This document shows positions 32,925 to 38,207 of a DNA stretch of 38,207 nt, one piece after another. The notes below the pieces were generated by a model. The model was given only the letters and a program-made list of their open reading frames with translations, searched no databases and was not told where the DNA came from. The stretch is from positions 1-38,207 of the forward strand of contig CAMLSX010000018.1 of assembly GCA_946484175.1 (NCBI GenBank), given 5' to 3'. Position 1 is the stretch's first letter, and each line of letters opens with the position of its first letter. The DNA is from an uncultured Clostridia bacterium. Its GTDB lineage: Bacteria; Bacillota; Clostridia; Oscillospirales; Acutalibacteraceae. The position numbers and the translations under genes were made by a program.

Positions 32925-33923
32925 ATGAAGCAAACCATTCCGTTTTTGATAAGTTCACACAGTTCACGCGGATATGTCTCGTTTTACCGCGACTGCTTCG
33001 GCCCGCTGGAGCGCGTAGAAGTTCTTTCCGGGTGGCCAAAGGCAGCCGCAGAAAAGCTGTTTGAAGGGCTTGCCTCTGCGGCAGAAGCGCGCGGTCTGAC
33101 CGTATGGCGTATTCTGCACAGCCTGGATGGCAGTGCAGAAGGGCTGGTTTTCCCCGAACGTTCTGCTGGTATTTATCTTTCGCGCCCGTGGGATGGAGCA
33201 GTACAAAACGGAATTTCTTTGTCTGAAGTATACCGGCCTGTACAGGAATCTCTGGAGGAAGCACACCGCTATTTCGCTTCTGCACTGCCCATTCATGACC
33301 AGTGGGAGGCCATATACATCGCACAGACAGACTTCGCCCGGCTGGATAGCCTTGCACAGGAGACAATTTGCCGCCTGTTAGATGGCCAAAAAGGCAGCGA
33401 AGAAGGCCGTAACTGGATGCGTTTTCTGGGAGCCGCCACACATCTTGGAAGCATGGACGTCGTACCTGAAATCACCCAATCGCTGGCACGGCGTATCTTT
33501 ATTAAGGGACGCCCGGGAACGGGAAAATCCACTTTCCTGAAAAAGATTCGCGCAGCTGCCAATAAAGCCGGCTGGGACACCGAAGAATACCGCTGCGCTT
33601 TTGACCCCAACAGCGCCGACATGGTGGTAATCCGGGGGCTGGGGCTCTGCCTGTTTGACAGCACTGCGCCGCATGAGCATTTCCCCAAGCGGCCCGGCGA
33701 CGAGATTCTCGACCTTTATGAAGCGGCCGTTACGCCCGGCACAGACGAAGCCAATGCAGAAGCTCTGCGGGAGATCGCAGCGGCCTATAAAGCACAGATT
33801 CGCCTGGCAACGGGGGCGCTGCACACAGCCTGGGAGTCCTGGTCGGCGCTGGAAGCTGCATGGCCCTGGGAAGAAAAAGCTTTGCAGCAGGAACAGGAAC
33901 GCATTTTGCAGAAGCTGCTGTAA
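32925..33923 (+). CDS. PRK06851-type P-loop ATPase with a degenerate first half
   Basis: This 332-residue protein is built from two related halves. The second has an intact Walker A, IFIKGRPGTGKSTFLKKI, followed by the family's CAFDPNSADMVVIRGLGLCLFDSTAPH. The first half has the matching GYVSFYRDCFGPLERVEVLSG, but the P-loop position reads GWPKAAAEK, without GKS/T. In family members I recall, both halves usually have a P-loop. The function is unknown. Start at 32925, with AAAGGAAG 7 bases upstream; a TTG at 32907 is less likely. A TATAAT lies at 32864-32869. Confidence 0.75.
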   Translation: MKQTIPFLISSHSSRGYVSFYRDCFGPLERVEVLSGWPKAAAEKLFEGLASAAEARGLTVWRILHSLDGSAEGLVFPERSAGIYLSRPWDGAVQNGISLSEVYRPVQESLEEAHRYFASALPIHDQWEAIYIAQTDFARLDSLAQETICRLLDGQKGSEEGRNWMRFLGAATHLGSMDVVPEITQSLARRIFIKGRPGTGKSTFLKKIRAAANKAGWDTEEYRCAFDPNSADMVVIRGLGLCLFDSTAPHEHFPKRPGDEILDLYEAAVTPGTDEANAEALREIAAAYKAQIRLATGALHTAWESWSALEAAWPWEEKALQQEQERILQKLL

Positions 33924-33930
33924 CCCTCTC

Positions 33931-33959
33931 TTGACAGAAACTGTAAAACGTGCTATTGT
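33931..33959 (+). promoter_or_regulatory. Promoter of the FMN riboswitch-ribU unit
   Basis: Consensus TTGACA, a 17-base spacer, and TATTGT, starting 25 bases before the riboswitch. Confidence 0.8.
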
Positions 33960-33983
33960 TAAAATAATCTAAAATAAATGCTG

Positions 33984-34108
33984 TCTTCGGGGCGGGGTGT
34001 AATTCCCCACTGGCGGTGACCTGCTTTGCAGGAAGCCCGCGACCAGCGCGTTTGCGCTGCTGATCTGGTGTAATTCCAGGGCCAACGGTATAGTCCGGAT
34101 GGAAGAAG
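33984..34108 (+). ncRNA. FMN riboswitch (RFN element)
   Basis: The conserved RFN parts are all visible in order: GGGGCGGGGTGTAATTCCCC, ACTGGCGGT, AAGCCCGCGA, a variable stem-loop, GATCTGGTGTAATTCCAG, GGCCAACGGTATAGTCCGGAT and GGAAGAAG closing P1 with TCTTC. FMN binding should favour the terminator just downstream and shut off ribU. Confidence 0.97.
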
Positions 34109-34131
34109 CGGTGAACAGAAGGTTTTTCCGT

Positions 34132-34166
34132 GCCCCTTTGCATCTTTTTGCAAAGGGGCCTTTTTT
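34132..34166 (+). terminator. FMN riboswitch expression-platform terminator
   Basis: A perfect 11-bp stem GCCCCTTTGCA/TGCAAAGGGGC with a 6-base loop and TTTTTT, between riboswitch and ribU. Confidence 0.93.
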
Positions 34167-34227
34167 ATTTTCCTCCTGCTGCCGCGCGCGGAAAAGACTG
34201 CAAATTGATTTTTCAGGAGGAATTTTC

Positions 34228-34836
34228 ATGTCAACACAAACCATCGCCAGGACCCGCCGCATCAGCGTGCGCAAGCTCACCGTTACCGCTCTGCTGGGCG
34301 CGGCGGCCACCATTCTCATGTTTCTCAGCTTTGGGCTGCCGATTTTGCCCAGCTATCTGAAAGTCGATTTTTCCGAGATGCCCGCTCTGCTGGCCTCTTT
34401 TGCACTGGGGCCGGTATATGGCGCCGCTGTATGCCTTATCAAAAACCTGGTAAACATTTTTGCAACCACTACCGGCGGTGTGGGCGAGCTGTGCAACTTC
34501 CTTATCGGCGTGCTGTTTGTGGTGCCGGCCGGTTTGATTTATCGCCGTCATCCCAGCCGGAAAACTGCCCTGATCGGTATGATCGTGGGTACTTTGGTGA
34601 TGTCTGTATGCAGCATTCTGGTGAATTACTTTATCGTGTATCCCGCTTACCTGCTGGTGATGCCTGAGGACGCAATTGTGGGGATGTACTCTGCTCTGGT
34701 TCCTGCGGCAGACAGCATTTTTAAAGGAATCCTGGTATTTAACCTGCCCCTTACTTTTGTCAAGGGTGTGCTGGATGCTGTGATTACCTTTATCCTCTAC
34801 AAGCGTCTTTCCCCGATTCTCAAGGGTAAAGTATAA
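34228..34836 (+). CDS. ribU: Riboflavin ECF transporter S component
   Basis: RibU is the riboflavin-binding membrane subunit that works with the shared ECF energy-coupling module (not in this window). The 202 residues form about six membrane helices. LTVTALLGAAATILMFLSF, then LPSYLKVDFSEMPALLASFALGPVYG and IKNLVNIF are characteristic of the family. AGGAGG lies 7 bases before the ATG. The FMN riboswitch immediately upstream confirms the substrate. Confidence 0.95.
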   Translation: MSTQTIARTRRISVRKLTVTALLGAAATILMFLSFGLPILPSYLKVDFSEMPALLASFALGPVYGAAVCLIKNLVNIFATTTGGVGELCNFLIGVLFVVPAGLIYRRHPSRKTALIGMIVGTLVMSVCSILVNYFIVYPAYLLVMPEDAIVGMYSALVPAADSIFKGILVFNLPLTFVKGVLDAVITFILYKRLSPILKGKV

Positions 34837-34872
34837 TAGACGCAAAATTTACAATTTCTTCACAATTCGACA

Positions 34873-34895
34873 AAAAGAGTGTGCTATACTCTTTT
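34873..34895 (+). promoter_or_regulatory. Dyad overlapping the metK -10 box
   Basis: AAAAGAGT-N7-ACTCTTTT spans a TATACT -10 box (34885-34890). It can serve as a ribU terminator, an operator, or both. TTCGACAAA (34866-34874), a Spo0A-box-like sequence, lies next to it; the -35 box is not clear. Confidence 0.5.
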
Positions 34896-34922
34896 CTGCA
34901 ATTTTGCAAAAATTGAATAACC

Positions 34923-35025
34923 CCTTATCAAGAGTGACGGAGGGAACAGGCCCTGTGATGTCCGGCAACCTGCGGTGATGAGCCGTGCTGGTGCCAATTC
35001 CTGCGGGTTAAACCGAAAGATGAGG
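34923..35025 (+). ncRNA. SAM-I riboswitch (S-box)
   Basis: The SAM-I core is clear: P1 CCTTATC/GATGAGG (34923-34929 with 35019-35025), AAGAGTGACGGAGGGAACAG, GGCCCTGTGATGTCCGGCAACC as conserved segments, GGTGCCAATTCCTGC and AAAGATGAGG. It should turn off metK-luxS when SAM is plentiful. Confidence 0.97.
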
Positions 35026-35034
35026 TAACAATAT

Positions 35035-35063
35035 GCCGCTCGGTTTAGCCGGGCGGCTTTTTT
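35035..35063 (+). terminator. SAM-I riboswitch expression-platform terminator
   Basis: Stem GCCGCTCGG/CCGGGCGGC (one wobble), loop TTTAG, then TTTTTT. Confidence 0.93.
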
Positions 35064-35104
35064 GTGCCCCGAAAACCCAATTTGAAAGTATGGAGGTAAA
35101 AGAA

Positions 35105-36289
35105 ATGGCAAAGTATTTTTTCACATCTGAATCTGTAACCGAAGGCCATCCCGATAAAGTCTGCGACCAGGTTTCCGACGCGATTTTGGACGCTATGCTG
35201 GAAAAAGACCCCCAGTCTCACGTTGCTTGTGAGGTCACCGCTACCACCGGTATGATCCACGTCATGGGCGAGATCTCCACCGAGTGCTATGTGGATATCC
35301 CCGCTGTGGTGCGCGACGTGGTGTGCGGCATCGGCTACAACAACCCCGATGCAGGCTTTAACGGCAACACCTGCGCAGTGCTCACCTCTATCGATATGCA
35401 GTCCCCTGACATCGCCATGGGTGTTAATGAGTCCTATGAAGTGAAGAACGGCGCAACCGATGAAAACGACCAGATCGGTGCAGGCGACCAGGGCATGATG
35501 TTCGGCTATGCCTGCGACGAAACCCCCGAGCTGATGCCTCTGGCCATCTCTCTGGCTCACAAGCTGGCAAAGCAGCTGGCAAAGGTGCGCAAGGACGGCA
35601 CTCTCCCCTATCTGCGCCCCGATGGAAAGACTCAGGTTACCATCGAATATGAGGACGACAAGCCCGTGCGCGTAGACACCGTTGTTGTCTCCACCCAGCA
35701 CAACGAGTCTGTATCTCTCATGCAGATTCGCGAGGACATGGTCAAATACGTCATCCAGCCAATTATCCCCGCCGATATGCTGGACGCCAAGACCCGCTGC
35801 TTCATCAACCCGACCGGACGTTTTGTGATTGGCGGCCCCGTGGGCGACAGCGGCCTGACCGGACGCAAGATTATTGTTGATACCTACGGCGGCTATGGCC
35901 GTCACGGCGGCGGCGCCTTCTCCGGCAAAGACCCTACCAAGGTAGACCGTTCTGCTGCTTATGCTGCACGTTATGTGGCAAAGAACCTGGTGGCTGCCGG
36001 TGTGGCCAAGAAGTGCGAAGTACAGCTGGCTTACGCTATCGGCGTGGCTCACCCGGTTTCCATCATGGTGGAGACCTTCGGCACCTCTTCCTTTGACAAA
36101 GACGTACTGGCCGACGCTGTTTCCAAGGTATTCGACCTGCGCCCCACCGCCATCATCCGCGATCTGGGACTGCGCGCTCCTATCTATCGTCAGCTGGCTG
36201 CTTATGGCCACATGGGCCGCGAAGAGCTGGGCGTTGCCTGGGAAAAGACCGACAAGGTGGACGAGCTGAAAAAGGTTTTGGGCCTGTAA
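35105..36289 (+). CDS. metK: S-adenosylmethionine synthetase
   Basis: MetK makes SAM from methionine and ATP. The 394-residue protein has [20 protein letters not shown] at the N-terminus, [12 protein letters not shown] (ATP-binding), [21 protein letters not shown] and [16 protein letters not shown], all diagnostic. Start at 35105 with GGAGGT upstream; the frame upstream of it is riboswitch terminator sequence. It is followed 13 bases later by luxS, so SAM synthesis and recycling of its by-product are co-expressed under the S-box. Confidence 0.98.
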   Translation: MAKYFFTSESVTEGHPDKVCDQVSDAILDAMLEKDPQSHVACEVTATTGMIHVMGEISTECYVDIPAVVRDVVCGIGYNNPDAGFNGNTCAVLTSIDMQSPDIAMGVNESYEVKNGATDENDQIGAGDQGMMFGYACDETPELMPLAISLAHKLAKQLAKVRKDGTLPYLRPDGKTQVTIEYEDDKPVRVDTVVVSTQHNESVSLMQIREDMVKYVIQPIIPADMLDAKTRCFINPTGRFVIGGPVGDSGLTGRKIIVDTYGGYGRHGGGAFSGKDPTKVDRSAAYAARYVAKNLVAAGVAKKCEVQLAYAIGVAHPVSIMVETFGTSSFDKDVLADAVSKVFDLRPTAIIRDLGLRAPIYRQLAAYGHMGREELGVAWEKTDKVDELKKVLGL

Positions 36290-36302
36290 GGGGGAAGCTG
36301 CC

Positions 36303-36761
36303 ATGGAGAGAATTGCAAGCTTTTGCGTAGACCACAACAAGCTGGAGCCGGGCATTTATGTTTCCCGCATTGACGGGGACATCATCACCTACGATATCCG
36401 TATGGTAAAGCCCAACACGCCGCCCTATCTGCCGAACCCGGTGATGCACACCATCGAGCACCTGTTTGCCACCTTTGCCCGCAACAGTGCAGAAAAGGAT
36501 TCCGTTATCTACTTTGGCCCCATGGGCTGCCGTACCGGATTTTATTTCCTGCTCCGCAATGTGGAAAAAGCACGGGCTGTGGAGCTTATCAAGGAAATTT
36601 TCCGCAGCATCGCCTCGTTTGAAGGCGAAATTCCCGGTACTCTGCCGGAAGAATGCGGCAACTATCAGGAACACGACCTCGCCGGTGCGCTGGAATGGAT
36701 GAAGAATTTCCTGCCGGTCATCGAAAGCTGGAACGAAGAAAAGCTGGCTTATCAGGCGTAA
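36303..36761 (+). CDS. luxS: S-ribosylhomocysteine lyase
   Basis: LuxS cleaves S-ribosylhomocysteine to homocysteine and the AI-2 precursor DPD, returning homocysteine to MetH. The 152-residue protein has the metal-binding HTIEH, the catalytic Cys in GPMGCRTGFY, and CGNYQEHDL with the third ligand. It is in one unit with metK under the SAM-I riboswitch. The partner nucleosidase gene (mtn/pfs) is not in this window. Confidence 0.98.
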   Translation: MERIASFCVDHNKLEPGIYVSRIDGDIITYDIRMVKPNTPPYLPNPVMHTIEHLFATFARNSAEKDSVIYFGPMGCRTGFYFLLRNVEKARAVELIKEIFRSIASFEGEIPGTLPEECGNYQEHDLAGALEWMKNFLPVIESWNEEKLAYQA

Positions 36762-36789
36762 TGCCGCACAGCAAATATTTTTATAAAGC

Positions 36790-36832
36790 AAGGGAGCACC
36801 GTTTCCATCAGGAAAACCGGTGCTCCCTTTTT
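36790..36832 (+). terminator. metK-luxS terminator
   Basis: Arms AAGGGAGCACC/GGTGCTCCCTT with an inner TTTCC/GGAAA pair, followed by TTTTT, 28 bases after luxS. It may also stop the converging DUF3783 transcript. Confidence 0.92.
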
Positions 36833-36850
36833 GATTTCCGGGGAAATGCT

Positions 36851-37252
36851 TCAGGAACCTTTGGTCATCAGCTCATGCTCTCTGCATACCTCTTCATACA
36901 GCTGGCGGAAAGGCCAGCCGCGGTTGGTTGGGGTGATGACAGCTTTTCGCTCCACCCGCAGGCCCTCTTTTTGCAAACGGGTTAGGACTTCATTCAGGCG
37001 GTTCCGGGAAGCGATCTTCATCACCATCATTTCGTAAGGCAGGGGTTCCCCGTCATATACGTTTCCGCAGGAAGCAAAATCGTCCATTTTGGCACAGAAC
37101 CCCACGCTTTCCATCAACATATCATCTGTAATACTGACGGTCTCGATGTTCATCTGTGACAAAACTTCCCGCAGTTTTTTCCCCTTTTCGCTTTCTTCTG
37201 ACAGCTTATATAGCAGAAAGATTTCATTTTCCGGGCGAATATGGGCTTTCAT
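36851..37252 (-). CDS. DUF3783 domain-containing protein
   Basis: This 133-residue soluble protein has an N-terminal alpha/beta part (ENEIFLLYKLSEESEKGKKLREVL...) and a C-terminal region, NRLNEVLTRLQKEGLRVERKAVITPTNRGWPFRQLYEEVCREH. That region is the DUF3783 signature, with a conserved PTN and W. The function is unknown. AGAGGTG lies 7 bases before the ATG at 37252; the longer frame start is not supported. It lies 61 bases after a same-direction membrane-protein gene and might be co-transcribed with it. Confidence 0.75.
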   Translation of the reverse strand: MKAHIRPENEIFLLYKLSEESEKGKKLREVLSQMNIETVSITDDMLMESVGFCAKMDDFASCGNVYDGEPLPYEMMVMKIASRNRLNEVLTRLQKEGLRVERKAVITPTNRGWPFRQLYEEVCREHELMTKGS

Positions 37253-37313
37253 GAGATAGCACCTCTTTTCTCGGATGCTTGTTCGCACCCACGCTCTTAT
37301 TTTTTTATCCCGA

Positions 37314-38207
37314 TTACTTTTTCACATATCCCTGTGATGACAGACTTGCATCGGTATTTTTCATGGAAAGGAAAATACTGCCTTCCTCCACCATATCAAA
37401 CTCCACCAGCTTCCGGCAATTTTCCGGCTGATCCAGATCGGTAAATTCCAGACGCACGATATAGTACTGGTCATCCATATCATATTCTGCCGAGCAGAAT
37501 GAAAGGCTCTCGAAGTCCGCATAAGCATTGCGCATCTCGGAATCCAGTATTTCTCTTTCAGAATCTGTATAACCATCGATAAAGAAATATATAGTTTCGG
37601 TCATTTCCAAAATCATGTCGCTCTGATAGCCGAAGTCCATACAGTCAATCAGGCCGTTTTCTTCATCCACTACAGCATAGCAGGCGGCATCCATTCCCGG
37701 AAATACTGTTGGGGTATATTCAATATTATATTCCGAAAAGATTTCATCATATGCAGAAGGAGTTTCAGGAAGAGATTCTTCTGTTGAAGGAACAGGAGTA
37801 GCAGAAGGTAACGGCGTATCTGCAAATAATTCCGCTGGATCATCAGGAAACAGGACAGGTCTTATCATCAGACTGACCAGTAAAACCATCACAAAGAAAG
37901 CCCCTACTGAAAAAATCATATAACCGATTTTCTTTTTTCTGGAAACTGGCCGAACAGGTGGTCTCGGTTGGACATATGGCGCAGAAACAGGCGGCATTTG
38001 GCCATACATCGGCTGGTCAGATATCGTTTGACTCGGTGCGGATTGATCCAGTACAGCCTGAACTGGTTCAGGCTGGGCTGATACGGGTTCATCCGGTACA
38101 GGCTGAGTTGATACGGGTTTATCCGGTACAGGCTGAACCGGCGCAGGCTGACTTGATACGGGTTTATCCGGTACAGGCTGAACCGGCGCAGGCTGACTTG
38201 ATACGGG
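37314..38207 (-). CDS. Single-pass membrane protein with proline-rich repeats, 5' end off the window
   Basis: The frame is open to the right edge, so the protein starts outside; about 297 residues are visible. From the N-terminal side there are Pro/Gln/Val-rich repeats (units such as PVSSQPAPVQPVPDK), a further Pro-rich stretch ending RPVSRKKK, one membrane helix (IGYMIFSVGAFFVMVLLVSLMI), an acidic Ser/Thr/Pro linker and a roughly 150-residue acidic extracytoplasmic domain. The basic stop-transfer side suggests the N-terminus is in the cytoplasm. No family is recognised. Confidence 0.75.
   Translation of the reverse strand, partial: PVSSQPAPVQPVPDKPVSSQPAPVQPVPDKPVSTQPVPDEPVSAQPEPVQAVLDQSAPSQTISDQPMYGQMPPVSAPYVQPRPPVRPVSRKKKIGYMIFSVGAFFVMVLLVSLMIRPVLFPDDPAELFADTPLPSATPVPSTEESLPETPSAYDEIFSEYNIEYTPTVFPGMDAACYAVVDEENGLIDCMDFGYQSDMILEMTETIYFFIDGYTDSEREILDSEMRNAYADFESLSFCSAEYDMDDQYYIVRLEFTDLDQPENCRKLVEFDMVEEGSIFLSMKNTDASLSSQGYVKK
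38085..38204. repeat. In-frame 45-bp tandem repeats in the membrane protein gene
   Basis: Two identical 45-bp units (38115-38159, 38160-38204) follow a 30-bp shortened unit (38085-38114). All are multiples of three, so copy-number change would lengthen the Pro-rich region without a frameshift. The array runs on past the window edge. Confidence 0.9.

Noticed and set aside
35045-36355. 436-residue minus-strand open frame opposite metK
   Set aside because: Antisense of a core gene; starts within luxS and ends within the riboswitch leader.

Overview
The window looks like a chromosomal stretch from an anaerobic, endospore-forming, low-to-mid GC Clostridia (Oscillospiraceae/Ruminococcaceae-like). 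The grounds are paired spore-maturation genes spmA/spmB, an AbrB-type regulator, a HrcA/CIRCE-controlled clpB, SAM-I and FMN riboswitches, an ECF riboflavin transporter and cobalamin-dependent C1 enzymes. This assignment rests on gene content, not on a marker gene.

Positions 1 to about 11,680 are an accessory segment, probably one end of an integrative/mobilizable element. It holds a MobA/MobL relaxase (cut by the window edge) with its DUF3847 partner, a two-gene AT-rich pair whose second product carries an RNKIAH HEPN motif, and a coupled three-gene restriction-modification-like operon (motif-poor methyltransferase-like protein, NPPY adenine methyltransferase, GIY-YIG/T5orf172-helicase protein). 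A small serine recombinase with an HTH-like partner and an XRE regulator follow. Both the relaxase and the recombinase lack an ATG/GTG/TTG start at the expected place.

From about 11,780 to the end the content is core-like. clpB under CIRCE is followed by a YfhO membrane protein. Next is a methionine/folate operon (metF, methionine synthase activation protein, metH without its activation domain, GNAT), then an EamA transporter.

Positions 23,142-29,176 hold the most unusual locus: a corrinoid methyl-transfer regulon. A divergent PocR-AraC regulator faces an operon encoding a corrinoid protein, a UroD-type methyltransferase fused to a thioredoxin-like domain, a CobW-type GTPase, a radical SAM enzyme and a DUF2284 Fe-S/metal protein. 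No substrate-specific methyltransferase (MttB/MtaB type) is present, so the substrate is unknown.

After this come spmB/spmA, an AbrB regulator with a PepV-like dipeptidase, an Imm5-like protein, a PRK06851-type ATPase with a degenerate first P-loop, FMN riboswitch-ribU, SAM-I riboswitch-metK-luxS, a DUF3783 protein, and a proline-rich repeat membrane protein cut by the right edge. Functionally, metF/metH, metK/luxS and the corrinoid operon all belong to methyl-group metabolism.
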